Shown here: piece after piece, positions 35,937-45,253 of the stretch | How the letters are laid out: each line of letters starts with the position of its first letter | Numbering within the stretch: the first letter of the stretch is position 1 | Source of the DNA: Halomonas socia | GTDB taxonomy: Bacteria > Pseudomonadota > Gammaproteobacteria > Pseudomonadales > Halomonadaceae | Assembly: GCF_010977575.1 (NCBI RefSeq) | Contig: NZ_CP048812.1 | Span: 1,922,001 to 1,986,000, forward strand | Length of the DNA stretch: 64,000 nucleotides | Reading direction: 5' to 3' | The notes under the pieces: generated by a model | What the model was told of the DNA's origin: nothing | Database searches by the model: none | Seen by the model: the letters and a program-made list of their open reading frames with translations, nothing else | Position numbers and translations under genes: made by a program

Positions 35937-38251
35937 CCGCATCTCCATTATTGACCGTCGATGACCTGGCTATTCACTACCGCACCGGGGCGGGCCCCGT
36001 TCAGGCCGTGGACGGGGTGAGCTTCACCCTCGCTCCTGGCGAGGCGCTGGGCCTGGTGGGCGAGTCGGGCTGCGGCAAGACCACTGCCGCCAAGGCCATG
36101 CTGCGGCTGCTGCCGCCCAACGGCGAGGTGCCGCGAGGGCATATCGACTTCGCAGGACGCGACCTGCTGGGCCTCGATCCGGAGGCCATGCGTCGGGTGC
36201 GCTGGGACGAGATCGCCTGGATCTCCCAGGCGGCGATGAATGCCCTCGACCCGGTCTACACCGTCGGCGAGCAGATTCTCGAGGCGATGCGGGCGCACCG
36301 CAAGATCGAGCGCAAGGCGGCCTGGGCCCACGCCGAGCAGCTGTTCCGCGACGTCGGCATCGACCCCGGGCGACTCTCTGCCTATCCCCACGAGATGAGC
36401 GGCGGCATGAAGCAGCGTGCGGTAATCGCCATGGCGTTGGCGCTGGACCCGCAGCTGATCGTCGCCGACGAGCCGACTACCGCGCTCGATGTGGTGACCC
36501 AGGCACAGATCCTGTCGCGGCTGACCAAGCTGCGCCGCGAGCGTGGTCTGGCGCTGATGTTCATTACCCACGACATCTCGGTGGTGGTGCAGACCTGCGA
36601 CCGGGTGGCGGTAATGTACGGCGGTCACATCATGGAAACCGGGCCGGTACGCGAGGTTTTCGCCAGCCCCTTCCACCCCTACACCATGGGCCTGACCAAC
36701 GCCTTCCCGACGCTCGAGGGCGCGCAGCGCGAGCTGATCTCGATTCCCGGCAGCCCGCCGAACCTGCTCGATCCGCCTCCCGGCTGTCGCTTCGCCGAAC
36801 GCTGCCCCTTCGCTACCCAGCGTTGCACGTCGGAGATGCCGGCGCTGGTCGCTGTCGGCGAGGGGCGCCAGGCGGCCTGTCACTATCCCGAACAGGCCGT
36901 CGATTTTCGCCAGCGGGCGGCCAAGAACCAAACCTGGCAGATCGCTGGCGAGCGCCTCGGCGAGCAGGTCCAGGGGGCGGGCAGCCTGGAGCGGCGCATG
37001 AGCGAGACGACGATTCTCGAGGTCGAGGGCCTCAAGAAGTACTTCCCGGTGGAGCAGGGCTTCCTCGATGGCCTGCGTGGCAAGCGCAAGGAGCGTAAGG
37101 TCCACGCCGTCGACGACATCGATTTCGAGCTGCGCGAGGGCGAAATCCTGGGGCTGGCCGGCGAGTCGGGCTCGGGCAAGACCACCACCGGCGAGATGCT
37201 GGTGCGGCTGCAGGACGTCACTGCCGGCGAGATCCGCTTCGACGGCGTTAATATCGCCGCGCTCAAGGGGCCAGCGCTCAAGGCGTTTCGACGCAGCGCG
37301 CAGATGATCTTCCAAGACCCCTACCAGACCCTCAATCCACGCTTCACCATCCACGATATCGTCGCCGAGCCGCTGATCATCCACCGCCTGGCCGAGGGCG
37401 ATGCGCTGGAGCAGCGGGTGGTCGAGTCGCTGGAGCGCGCCGGACTCAAGCCGGCCAGTGCCTATCAGGATCGCTTCCCCCATGAGCTCTCCGGTGGGCA
37501 GCGGCAGCGGGTGGCCATCGCCCGCGGGATCATCCTCGAGCCGCGCTTCATGGTCGCCGACGAGCCGGTGTCGATGCTCGATGTGTCGATCCGCGCCGGG
37601 GTGCTCAACCTGATGCGGCGCTTCCGCAATGAGCTGGGCATCTCCTTCGTCTACGTCAGTCACGATCTGCCGACCATTCGCTATGTCGCTGACCGCACCG
37701 CGATCATGTACCTCGGCGAGATCGTCGAGGTGGGGCCCACCGATACCCTGATCCGCGAGCGAAAGCACCCCTACACCCAACTGCTGCTGGATGCCAGCCC
37801 CGAGCCCAATCCGGAGGTGGTCAAGCCACCGTTGGAGAGCGCTGGCGAGATCCCCAGTGCGGTGGAGCCGCCCAACGGCTGCCACTTCCACACCCGCTGT
37901 CCCAAGGCCATGGCCCACTGCGGCTGGGAGGGGCGTGACGTTGCCACGGCGCTCAGCGAATGGCGCATTCGCGGCGGAGAACCACAGCAGTTGGCCGGGG
38001 CCAGCGTGATGGGGTTGAAGGCGCAGCTGGCGCTGGTTGATGGCGCCGATGAGGCGGCGGCCCGCGAGGAGCTGCAAGCGATCCTCTCGGCCAAGCATCC
38101 GTCGCTGTGGCAGGCGGCGCGGGTCGAGGCGCGGGAAGGTAGCCTGAGCGTGCAGTTCAGCGCCCAGGCTTCGCCCAAGCGGCGTCTGATCGCCCGCGAG
38201 CACCAGGTGGCCTGCTATCTTTACGAGGAGGTGGCAGATAGTGGGGCATGA
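35933..38251 (+). CDS. Fused DppD-DppF-type ABC transporter ATPase with expanded C-terminus
   Basis: Single polypeptide of 772 residues with two ABC domains. First half: Walker A GESGCGKTT, signature MSGGMKQRAVIAMAL, Walker B LIVADEPTTALDV, and the oligopeptide C-terminal motif CRFAERCPFATQRC. Second half begins near residue 356 (an internal ATG at 36998) and has GESGSGKTT, signature LSGGQRQRVAIARG, Walker B FMVADEPVSMLDV and CHFHTRCPKAMAHCGW. About 90 residues (665-755) are inserted between that Cys cluster and the terminal HQVACYLYEE, which normally is much closer. A real fusion is the simplest reading. Loss of an intervening stop through an indel cannot be excluded, given other indels in the window. 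Confidence 0.88.
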   Translation: MTASPLLTVDDLAIHYRTGAGPVQAVDGVSFTLAPGEALGLVGESGCGKTTAAKAMLRLLPPNGEVPRGHIDFAGRDLLGLDPEAMRRVRWDEIAWISQAAMNALDPVYTVGEQILEAMRAHRKIERKAAWAHAEQLFRDVGIDPGRLSAYPHEMSGGMKQRAVIAMALALDPQLIVADEPTTALDVVTQAQILSRLTKLRRERGLALMFITHDISVVVQTCDRVAVMYGGHIMETGPVREVFASPFHPYTMGLTNAFPTLEGAQRELISIPGSPPNLLDPPPGCRFAERCPFATQRCTSEMPALVAVGEGRQAACHYPEQAVDFRQRAAKNQTWQIAGERLGEQVQGAGSLERRMSETTILEVEGLKKYFPVEQGFLDGLRGKRKERKVHAVDDIDFELREGEILGLAGESGSGKTTTGEMLVRLQDVTAGEIRFDGVNIAALKGPALKAFRRSAQMIFQDPYQTLNPRFTIHDIVAEPLIIHRLAEGDALEQRVVESLERAGLKPASAYQDRFPHELSGGQRQRVAIARGIILEPRFMVADEPVSMLDVSIRAGVLNLMRRFRNELGISFVYVSHDLPTIRYVADRTAIMYLGEIVEVGPTDTLIRERKHPYTQLLLDASPEPNPEVVKPPLESAGEIPSAVEPPNGCHFHTRCPKAMAHCGWEGRDVATALSEWRIRGGEPQQLAGASVMGLKAQLALVDGADEAAAREELQAILSAKHPSLWQAARVEAREGSLSVQFSAQASPKRRLIAREHQVACYLYEEVADSGA

Positions 38252-38254
38252 AAC

Positions 38255-38296
38255 GCCAGCGCCTCGCGGGGTTGCCGCGAGGCGCTGGCTACGTTT
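38255..38296 (+). terminator. Strong rho-independent terminator of the ABC operon
   Basis: A perfect 15-pair stem (38255-38269 with 38275-38289, starting GCCAGCGCC) and a five-base loop, four bases after the ATPase stop, followed by TACGTTT. Confidence 0.75.
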
Positions 38297-38338
38297 CGTG
38301 GTGGGCTCGCAGGGTGTCTACAAAGCAAGCCCGCTTAA

Positions 38339-38596
38339 TCAGCGCTTCTTGACGTAGAGCCCGATCATGCACAGCACCACCCCCAGCACCGACAGCAGCA
38401 TGCCGCCGTTGACCAGCAGCGGGTAGCGCTCCAGCCAGGAGACGAACGGCTGCGGGGTGTCACGACATACGCCGTCGTGATAGTCCCAGTAGCCGCCGGA
38501 GAGGGTGCACTCGCGCACGTCGCCGAGTTCCCAGAAATAGACGCCCATCAGCACGATGATGGGCACGATCAGTAGCAGTAGTCCAAGTCGAAGCAT
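38339..38596 (-). CDS. Small membrane protein of unknown function
   Basis: The protein has 85 residues with two hydrophobic segments (about residues 3-22 and 61-80) and a middle loop carrying two cysteines (CTLSGGYWDYHDGVC), probably periplasmic and possibly disulfide-linked. It ends in a basic tail, YVKKR. I do not recognise the family. It is 15 bases downstream of the M48 protease gene on the same strand, so the two may be co-transcribed. A decayed copy of its 3' end lies at 31232-31313. Confidence 0.68.
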   Translation of the reverse strand: MLRLGLLLLIVPIIVLMGVYFWELGDVRECTLSGGYWDYHDGVCRDTPQPFVSWLERYPLLVNGGMLLSVLGVVLCMIGLYVKKR

Positions 38597-38611
38597 CGGG
38601 TCGGGGGCGTC

Positions 38612-39415
38612 TTAGCCAGGGCGCTGGCAGTTGGGTTGGCGTCCGGCGCTGCGCGCCTGCTCGTAGCGCGACAGGGCGTCGTCCATGTTGGACTCGAGCC
38701 CGGCCATGCGCTGGCCCTGGCTGGGGTGGGTCGACATCCACACGGGTGGCTGGCCGCCGCTGGCCGCCTGCATGTTCTCCCACAGTGTCATGCTGGCGCG
38801 CGGGTCGAAGCCGGCCTCGGCCATCAGTTGCAGGCCGATCACATCCGCTTCGCTCTCGTGGCGACGCGAGAAGGGCAGTAGGATGCCGTACTGCGCGCCA
38901 GCGCCGAGCAGGCCGAGCATCTGCTCGCCCTGGGGACCCTGCAGGCCGGCCACCGAGGACAGCACCGACATACCGGCCTGGGTCGCCGACTGGGTCGAGA
39001 CCCGCTCGTTGGCATGACTGGCCATCACGTGGCCCATCTCGTGGCCGACCACCGCGGCGACCTGGTCCTGGTCGGTGGCGATGTCGAGCAGCCCGGTGTG
39101 GATGCCCATGTAGCCGCCGGGCAGGGCGAAGGCGTTGGCCGAGTCATCCTCGAACACGCGGATCTGCCAGTTGTAGTCGCGGTCACTCCCCGACAGCTCG
39201 GCCACCAGCGCGTCGGCGATACACTCGGCGTAGCGCGCGTGGGCACCGCCGACCACCGTCAGATCCTCCTGATACTGTTCGAAGGCCTGCTGCCCCATCT
39301 GGTTGAGCTGCTCATCCGAGTAGAGGGTGAATTGCTGCCGCCCGGTGGGCGAGCTGGCGCAGGCGGCGAGCGATACGCACAGCGCGCCAATGGCGAGTCG
39401 GGGGATCCAGCGCAT
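38612..39415 (-). CDS. M48-family metalloprotease lipoprotein
   Basis: Zinc protease of 267 residues anchored as a lipoprotein: signal sequence ALCVSLAACASS contains the lipobox LAAC. The catalytic motif is VVGHEMGHVMASHANER, with the third ligand expected in SRRHESEADVIGLQLM. It resembles the YcaL/LoiP-type outer-membrane quality-control proteases. ATG 39415 has GAGG upstream and starts the signal sequence; an in-frame start at 39475 would place 20 extra residues before it. It is divergent from the DUF815 ATPase gene. Confidence 0.92.
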   Translation of the reverse strand: MRWIPRLAIGALCVSLAACASSPTGRQQFTLYSDEQLNQMGQQAFEQYQEDLTVVGGAHARYAECIADALVAELSGSDRDYNWQIRVFEDDSANAFALPGGYMGIHTGLLDIATDQDQVAAVVGHEMGHVMASHANERVSTQSATQAGMSVLSSVAGLQGPQGEQMLGLLGAGAQYGILLPFSRRHESEADVIGLQLMAEAGFDPRASMTLWENMQAASGGQPPVWMSTHPSQGQRMAGLESNMDDALSRYEQARSAGRQPNCQRPG

Positions 39416-39520
39416 GATCAAACGTCCTCGTAGTCCATCCGTAGGCAGTGGACGAAAGCCACTGATCTGCCACAAGATACCCGGATACCCACCAAGGTCA
39501 ACCAGAGGGAGACTCCATCA

Positions 39521-40384
39521 ATGGATGCCGAGCTGTCCGCGCGACTCGCCAAGCTGCTCGATCGCGTCGAGGCCTTCTTGCCGCCCCCGCCGCCGCGCAT
39601 CGACTGGACGCGTGACGTGGCGGCGCTGTGGCAACGCCACCCACTGGGTGGACAACTCCTGCCGGTGCCGGTTCGCGATGCGGCAACCCTCGACGACCTG
39701 CTCGGAGTGGAGCGGCAGAAGCGCGCGCTGCTCGCCAACAGCCGCGCCTTTCTGCAGGGCCTGCCGGCCAACCACGCGCTGTTGTGGGGTTCGCGCGGCA
39801 GTGGCAAGTCGTCGATGGTGCGTGCACTGCTCAATACCCTGGCCGGCGAGGGGCTGCGCTTGATCCAGGTCGATCGTCACGACCTGGTCGGGCTGCCGGG
39901 GCTGGTTCAGCAACTGCGCGACCAGCCGCAGCGCTTCGTGGTCTACTGCGACGATCTCTCGTTCGAGGCCAACGACGACGCCTACAAGGCGCTCAAGAGC
40001 GTGCTCGATGGCACCCTGACCGGGCCGCCGGACAACGTGCTGCTCTACGCCACCTCCAACCGCCGCCACCTGCTGCCGGAGTCGCTGGCCGATAACCAGG
40101 ACACCCAACTGGTCGGCGATGAGCTGCATCATGGCGATGCCGTCGAGGAGAAGATCTCGCTATCGGATCGCTTCGGCCTGTGGCTGGCGTTTCACCCCTT
40201 CAACCAGGCCACCTATCTCGAGGTGTGCGAACACTGGGTGTCGCGGCTGGGCAGTGCTGACGACTGGCACGCCGAGGCCCGCGAGGCGGCGATCCGCTTC
40301 GCTACCCTGCGCGGCGGTCGCAGCGGCCGCGCCGCCTGGCAGTTCGCCTGCCAGTGGATCGGCGAGCAGCGCCTGGACGCGTAG
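39521..40384 (+). CDS. DUF815-family AAA-type ATPase
   Basis: Predicted P-loop ATPase of 287 residues. Walker A GSRGSGKSSM near residue 90, Walker B VVYCDDLSFE near 145, sensor-like LLYATSNRRHLLPE, and the conserved EEKISLSDRFGLWLAFHPF region typical of DUF815. Cytoplasmic; the biological role is not established. GAGGGAG precedes ATG 39521. Its 3' end faces the convergent lipoprotein gene eight bases away. Confidence 0.85.
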   Translation: MDAELSARLAKLLDRVEAFLPPPPPRIDWTRDVAALWQRHPLGGQLLPVPVRDAATLDDLLGVERQKRALLANSRAFLQGLPANHALLWGSRGSGKSSMVRALLNTLAGEGLRLIQVDRHDLVGLPGLVQQLRDQPQRFVVYCDDLSFEANDDAYKALKSVLDGTLTGPPDNVLLYATSNRRHLLPESLADNQDTQLVGDELHHGDAVEEKISLSDRFGLWLAFHPFNQATYLEVCEHWVSRLGSADDWHAEAREAAIRFATLRGGRSGRAAWQFACQWIGEQRLDA

Positions 40385-40392
40385 CGCTAGCC

Positions 40393-41016
40393 TTAGGAGG
40401 TGGGCGTCAGGCTGCCGTCTGGATTGACGCTGAAGCGCACCGTCGGCATCCATAGCCCCGGCGGCAGGCTGACCCCCAGCCCGCGCACGCCGCCGGGGGT
40501 AATGGCAAGCTCGCTGCCAGGCGGCAGCTCGCCGCGGTTGGCCAATTGGCTTGCCAGTTGCACCATCGGCGCGAAGCGCTGGCGGTCGCCGAGCACGTCG
40601 AAGCTCACCGGCAGGCGCAGGTCGGCGTCGTCGCCCGGGGTGAGGGCCACGCGCTCATCGTAGTTGCCGCTGATCGGTTCGGCGTCGGGGACGTCGAGGG
40701 TCCAGCGGAAGCCGTTGAGCTCCACCGGTGGCATGCCCCGTGGCAGCCCCAGGCCCATGGCCAGGGTGGCCTGCACCGGCAGGCTGCCGGCGCCCAGGCT
40801 GGAGGCGATCAGCGAGGTGATGTCGGAGGTATCGAGGCCGGCGCGGATGGCGTAGGGGCCGATGCGCACGTCCTCCACGCCCAGTGAGGTCACTGCCAGG
40901 CGCATCGCGAACAGGCTGGTCTGGGGCATCGCCAGGCAACCGGCCAGCAGCAGCGCCAGGCCGGTGGGCAGCAGCAGGCGCCAGCGGCGGCGCAGACGAA
41001 AGACAGCAAACGACAT
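40393..41016 (-). CDS. Predicted lipoprotein of unknown function (possibly LEA14-like)
   Basis: The protein has 207 residues with a basic N-terminus and lipobox LALLLAGC, followed by a soluble domain rich in beta strands (for example VEDVRIGPYAIRAGLD and ELNGFRWTLDVPDAEPISGNYD). The WTLDVPDAEPISG phrase loosely resembles LEA14/WHy-type lipoproteins, but I would not assign it firmly. ATG 41016 was preferred over GTG 41022 because AGGAGT is correctly spaced only for the ATG. Confidence 0.65.
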   Translation of the reverse strand: MSFAVFRLRRRWRLLLPTGLALLLAGCLAMPQTSLFAMRLAVTSLGVEDVRIGPYAIRAGLDTSDITSLIASSLGAGSLPVQATLAMGLGLPRGMPPVELNGFRWTLDVPDAEPISGNYDERVALTPGDDADLRLPVSFDVLGDRQRFAPMVQLASQLANRGELPPGSELAITPGGVRGLGVSLPPGLWMPTVRFSVNPDGSLTPTS

Positions 41017-41146
41017 GATCACGGACTCCTGAGCATGGAATAATGGCCGGGGCGCTGTTGAGAGCGGTCGCGGGGCGCGCGGATTTTAGGGCCAGTGTAG
41101 CTGGCTGCCAAGTGATTTTGTGCCAACCAACTGCTAAGGAAAGCCG

Positions 41147-41596
41147 ATGATGGCGAGATGGAAAACACCGCTGCTGGGCTTTGTGCTGGCCCTGCTGGTG
41201 ACGACCCTGAGCGGGTCGCTGATCCAGACCCAGTTCAATCTGGCGGCGATTGCCGCGCTGGGGGCGGAGATCAGCCTGACCACGCGGCTGGGGACCAGTG
41301 CGCAGGATCTGCTCGGCTTCGCCCCGCTGTATGCGGCGATGGTTGCGGTGGCACTGGCCGTGGCGCTGCCATTGGCGACCCTTGGCTGGCGCTGGTTGCC
41401 GCTGCCTCCCGGCCTGTTGTATCCCCTGGCCGCCGCGCTGGGCCTGTGGCTGGCCTTCACCATCGCCGATGCGCTGGCGCCGATGCCGACCCTGATCGCC
41501 GCGACGCGTAGCCTCTCGGGGACGCTGGCGATGCTCGGCGGTGCTGCCCTGGGCGGCCTGGTATATGCCTGCTGCCGTGCAGGGAGGACGTCATGA
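41147..41596 (+). CDS. Small integral membrane protein, TIGR-type unknown
   Basis: The protein has 149 residues with four hydrophobic segments and very few charged residues after the N-terminal MMARWK. No recognisable motif. It overlaps the sugar-dehydrogenase-family gene by four bases (ATGA), so the pair is probably co-translated, and it may be a membrane partner of that exported protein (inference only). Confidence 0.7.
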   Translation: MMARWKTPLLGFVLALLVTTLSGSLIQTQFNLAAIAALGAEISLTTRLGTSAQDLLGFAPLYAAMVAVALAVALPLATLGWRWLPLPPGLLYPLAAALGLWLAFTIADALAPMPTLIAATRSLSGTLAMLGGAALGGLVYACCRAGRTS

Positions 41597-42684
41597 AGCG
41601 CTTGGGTCCGTGGCTTGCCGCGCCGCTGCTGGTGGGGTTGGCTCATGCCGACTATCGCCTCGAGACCGTGGTCGAAGGCCTCGAGCATCCCTGGTCGCTG
41701 GCGTTTCTGCCCGATGGTGGCATGCTGGTTACCGAGCGGCCGGGACGGCTGCGGCTGGTCGACACCGATGGCGAGCTGCGCGAGGCGCCGGTAGCCGGGG
41801 TGCCCGAGGTGTTCGCCGAGGCCCAGGCGGGGCTGTTCGAGGTGATGCTGGCGCCGGACTTCGCCGACAGCGGGCTGCTCTACCTGAGCTACGCCTATGG
41901 CGACCTGAGTGCCAACAACACCTGCCTGGGCCGGGCGCGCTTCAACGGAGAGGGGCTCAGCGCCGGCGAGGTGCTGTTCTGCGCCTCCCCCGCCAAGCGC
42001 GGCGCCTCCCACTACGGCGGGCGCATGGCGCTGCTGCCCGACGAGACGCTGGTGCTGACCTTGGGCGATGGCTTCGACTATCGCGAGCAGGCGCAGAACG
42101 CCGGCAATCATCTGGGTAGCCTGGTGCGCCTGACACTCGACGGCCGGGTGCCCGACGACAACCCCTTCCTCGGCGACGGTAGCGCGCGGCCCGAGCTGTA
42201 TAGCATCGGCCATCGCAACGTGCAGGGCATCGTCTATGATGACGAGCGCGACGAGTTGCTGATCAACGAGCACGGCCCGCGCGGCGGCGACGAGCTCAAC
42301 CGCATCCAGCCCGGCGCCAACTACGGTTGGCCGCTGACCAGCCATGGCGTCGACTACACCGGGGCGCGGATCACCCCGTTTCGCGAGCTGCCGGCCTTCA
42401 CGCCGCCGCTGCTGCACTGGACGCCGTCGATCGCGCCGTCGGGCATGGCGCTCTACCGCGGCGACGCCTTTCCCGACTGGCAGGGCGACCTGTTCGTCTC
42501 GGCGCTGGCCGGCCAGCAGGTGCGCCGATTGATTCGCGAGGAGGGGCGGGTGGTCGAGCAGCAGGCGCTGTTCGAGGAGCTCGGCGCGCGCATTCGCGAC
42601 GTGCGCGTCGGCCCCGATGGCTATCTCTACCTGCTCACCGATCACGCCGAGGGCGCGCTAGTGAGGGTCGTGCCGGAGGAGTGA
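41593..42684 (+). CDS. PQQ-dependent sugar (aldose) dehydrogenase family protein
   Basis: Exported six-bladed beta-propeller protein of the glucose/sorbosone dehydrogenase (YliI/Asd) family, 363 residues, short signal peptide ending VGLAHA. Family signatures include LEHPWSLAFLPDGGMLVTERPGRLR, LEVMLAPDF-type sequence, SHYGGRMALLPD (the His common at the catalytic site), IGHRNVQGIVYD, NEHGPRGGDELNRIQPGANYGWP and SIAPSGMALYRGDAFP. It probably oxidises aldose sugars in the periplasm with PQQ. Convergent with der. Confidence 0.9.
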   Translation: MKRLGPWLAAPLLVGLAHADYRLETVVEGLEHPWSLAFLPDGGMLVTERPGRLRLVDTDGELREAPVAGVPEVFAEAQAGLFEVMLAPDFADSGLLYLSYAYGDLSANNTCLGRARFNGEGLSAGEVLFCASPAKRGASHYGGRMALLPDETLVLTLGDGFDYREQAQNAGNHLGSLVRLTLDGRVPDDNPFLGDGSARPELYSIGHRNVQGIVYDDERDELLINEHGPRGGDELNRIQPGANYGWPLTSHGVDYTGARITPFRELPAFTPPLLHWTPSIAPSGMALYRGDAFPDWQGDLFVSALAGQQVRRLIREEGRVVEQQALFEELGARIRDVRVGPDGYLYLLTDHAEGALVRVVPEE

Positions 42685-42701
42685 GCTGTCGCCGTGGGCC
42701 C

Positions 42702-44105
42702 TCAGCGGCGGTTCTTGCGCGCTTCCTTGGTGCGGCCCAGCTCGCGCTTCTTGGCCTTCTCGCGGTTGCTGGCCCCGGCGTTGCTGTCATAGGGGTTCTT
42801 GCCGGAGCGGAACTCGAAGCGGATCGGCGTGCCGCGCACCTTGAGCACCTTGCGGAAGGTGTTGGTCAAGTAACGCTTGTAGGCATCCGGCAGCGACTCG
42901 GTCTGGTTGCCGTGAACCACGATGATCGGCGGATTGCTGCCGCCCTGGTGGGCCATGCGCAGCTTGATGCGCCGGCCGTGGACCAGCGGCGGCTGATGCT
43001 CGCCGACCGCGTCCTGGAGGATGCTGGTCAGGCGATTGGTCGACCAGTGGCTGTTGGCGGAGGCGAAGGCGCGGTCGATGGAGGGATAGAGATCGCCCAC
43101 CGCGGTACCGTGCAGCGCCGAGATGAAGTGCAGCTCGGCGTAGTCGGCGAAGCCCAGACGGCGCTTGATCTCGGCGCGCATCTTGTCCTTGGCCTCGGCC
43201 TCCAGGCCGTCCCACTTGTTGACCGCCAGCACCAGCGCCCGGCCGCTGCTCAGCACGTAGTCGAGTAGGTGCAGGTCCTGCTCGACCAGGCCGCTGCGGG
43301 CGTCGAGCACCATGATCGCCACGTGGCACTCCTTGATCGCCTCGAGGGTCTTGATGATCGAGAATTTCTCGGCAATCTGGCTGACGTTCTTGCGCCGCCG
43401 CACACCGGCGGTATCCACCAGCACATAGGGCTTGCCGCGGCGCTCGAAGGGGATCTCGATGGCGTCGCGGGTGGTGCCGGCCTCATCGAAGACCACCACC
43501 CGCTCCTCGCCGAGCAGGCGATTGACCAGGGTCGACTTGCCGACGTTGGGACGGCCGATCACGCCGATGCGAACACCATTGCTGAGATCGGTCGGGGCGG
43601 CGTTGGCCTCGCGCTCGGGAAACGGTGCCAGCACCTCGTCGATCAGGGTGGTGACGTTGCGGCCGTGGGCGGCGGCAATGGGATGCGGATCGCCGAGTCC
43701 CAACTGCCAGAAGTCGGCCATCGCCGAGTGCTCTTCGAGGCCGTCGGTCTTGTTGACCACCAGCCAGGTCTTCTTCTGGTTGACCCGCAAGTGGTTGGCG
43801 ATCGCCTCGTCGGCGGCGATCAGGCCGGCGCGGGCGTCGACCATGAACAGCACGATGTCGGCCTCGTCGATGGCGAGTAGCGACTGCTCGGCCATGGCCG
43901 CGTCGATGCCATCCTCGTCGCCGCTGATGCCGCCGGTGTCGATGACCGTGTAGGTCTTGTCGCCCAGTGCGCCGTTACCGTACTTGCGGTCGCGGGTGAG
44001 GCCGGGGAAATCGGCCACCAGGGCGTCCCGCGAGCGGGTCAGGCGGTTGAAAAGAGTGGACTTGCCGACATTGGGTCGGCCGACCAGAGCGATGACTGGG
44101 TTCAT
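42702..44105 (-). CDS. der: Ribosome biogenesis GTPase Der (EngA)
   Basis: Tandem GTPase needed for 50S assembly, 467 residues. Two G domains each with [13 protein letters not shown] or DTAG switch motifs and NKTD/NKWD, followed by a KH-like C-terminal domain and a basic tail ([16 protein letters not shown]). It overlaps bamB by ATGA, in the conserved order hisS-yfgM-bamB-der. Confidence 0.97.
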   Translation of the reverse strand: MNPVIALVGRPNVGKSTLFNRLTRSRDALVADFPGLTRDRKYGNGALGDKTYTVIDTGGISGDEDGIDAAMAEQSLLAIDEADIVLFMVDARAGLIAADEAIANHLRVNQKKTWLVVNKTDGLEEHSAMADFWQLGLGDPHPIAAAHGRNVTTLIDEVLAPFPEREANAAPTDLSNGVRIGVIGRPNVGKSTLVNRLLGEERVVVFDEAGTTRDAIEIPFERRGKPYVLVDTAGVRRRKNVSQIAEKFSIIKTLEAIKECHVAIMVLDARSGLVEQDLHLLDYVLSSGRALVLAVNKWDGLEAEAKDKMRAEIKRRLGFADYAELHFISALHGTAVGDLYPSIDRAFASANSHWSTNRLTSILQDAVGEHQPPLVHGRRIKLRMAHQGGSNPPIIVVHGNQTESLPDAYKRYLTNTFRKVLKVRGTPIRFEFRSGKNPYDSNAGASNREKAKKRELGRTKEARKNRR

Positions 44106-45253
44106 TGTGTCTCGCGAATCTGCAGGGCTTCGAGGCGCCCGTCGTTGGCCAGGGCGTAGACCCAGCGGCCGTCGGTCAGCGGGCGCAGGCTGAGGCCCGA
44201 GCGGTTGACCCGGGTGCGGCCGATGAAATCGCCGCTGTTGCGGTCGAGCAGGTGCACATAGCCTTCGAAGTCACCGAACACCAGCTTGTTGTCGGCCAGC
44301 GCCGGGGCGGTGATCCAGCGGCCTTCGAGGTCCTCGGAGCGCCACAGCAGACGGCCGGAGAGGGCGTCGAGGGCGAGGATGTGGCTCGCTTCGTTGACCG
44401 TGTAGAGGGTATCGCCGACCAGCAGCGGCGAGAGGTAGCTAGAGTGCTCGCGCTCCCACAGGATCTCGCCGGAGGTCGCCTCCATGGCCACCAGGCGGCC
44501 GTTGTAGCTGGTCACATAGAGGCGCCCGTCGGGGGTCAGCAGCGGCTGGCCGTCGAGGTCCACCAGGCGGTCGACCTCGGTGCGGCCCTGGGGCACGGCG
44601 ATGCGCATCTCCATCAGCGGCTGGCCGCTGCGGTTGTCGAGGGTCGCCAGGCGGCCGTTGGCAAAGCCGACGAAGGTTACCGGGTCGATGACCTGGGGCG
44701 TGCCGGTGCCGCGCAGGGTGAGAGCCGGCTGCGAACTGGTGTGGACCCACACCTCGTTGCCGCTGCTGCGGTCCAGGGCGGTGACGTTACCGTCGACGCT
44801 CTGCACGACGAGCAGCTGCTGGTTGGCCTGGGGTGCGGCCAGCACCTCGCTGGAGACGCGGGTACGCCAGACGACGTCACCGTCGTTCTGGCTCAGCGCC
44901 AGCACCTCGCCGTTGCGGGTGCCCAGGTAGACCTGGCCGGCAATGGCGTTGAGGCCGCTGGAGACCGGGGTGTCGAGATCCGTGCGCCACAGGGTGTCGC
45001 CGCTCTCGGCGTCCAGCGCATAGACCTCGCCGCGCTCGTCGGCGGCGAAGATCACGCCGTCTTCGCGACTCGGCGCGATGGGGTAGGTGGCGCGCCCCAG
45101 GCCACGTCCGACGCGCTGACTCCAGGCGGTGCTGAAGCTGGCCTGCTCATCGAAACTGGTCAGTTCCTTGGGCGGATACTGCGGCTCCACCTTGCCAGCA
45201 CAGCCGGCCAGCAGGGCCAGCGCCGCGGCGGCGATCACGAGGGTCGATTTCAT
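44102..45253 (-). CDS. bamB: Outer membrane protein assembly factor BamB
   Basis: Lipoprotein of the BAM complex that helps insert beta-barrel proteins. It has 383 residues with signal sequence [12 protein letters not shown] (lipobox LLAGC) and an eight-bladed PQQ-like propeller with repeated W-R and V-F-A-D motifs ([54 protein letters not shown]). It overlaps yfgM and der by four bases each, so the three are translationally linked. Confidence 0.96.
   Translation of the reverse strand: MKSTLVIAAAALALLAGCAGKVEPQYPPKELTSFDEQASFSTAWSQRVGRGLGRATYPIAPSREDGVIFAADERGEVYALDAESGDTLWRTDLDTPVSSGLNAIAGQVYLGTRNGEVLALSQNDGDVVWRTRVSSEVLAAPQANQQLLVVQSVDGNVTALDRSSGNEVWVHTSSQPALTLRGTGTPQVIDPVTFVGFANGRLATLDNRSGQPLMEMRIAVPQGRTEVDRLVDLDGQPLLTPDGRLYVTSYNGRLVAMEATSGEILWEREHSSYLSPLLVGDTLYTVNEASHILALDALSGRLLWRSEDLEGRWITAPALADNKLVFGDFEGYVHLLDRNSGDFIGRTRVNRSGLSLRPLTDGRWVYALANDGRLEALQIRETQ

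Noticed and set aside
35948-38203. Long minus-strand open frame (751 codons) opposite the fused ATPase
   Set aside because: Mirror of a GC-rich coding frame; low-complexity, His/Arg/Gly-rich product, no motifs, and both plus-strand ABC domains are unmistakable.
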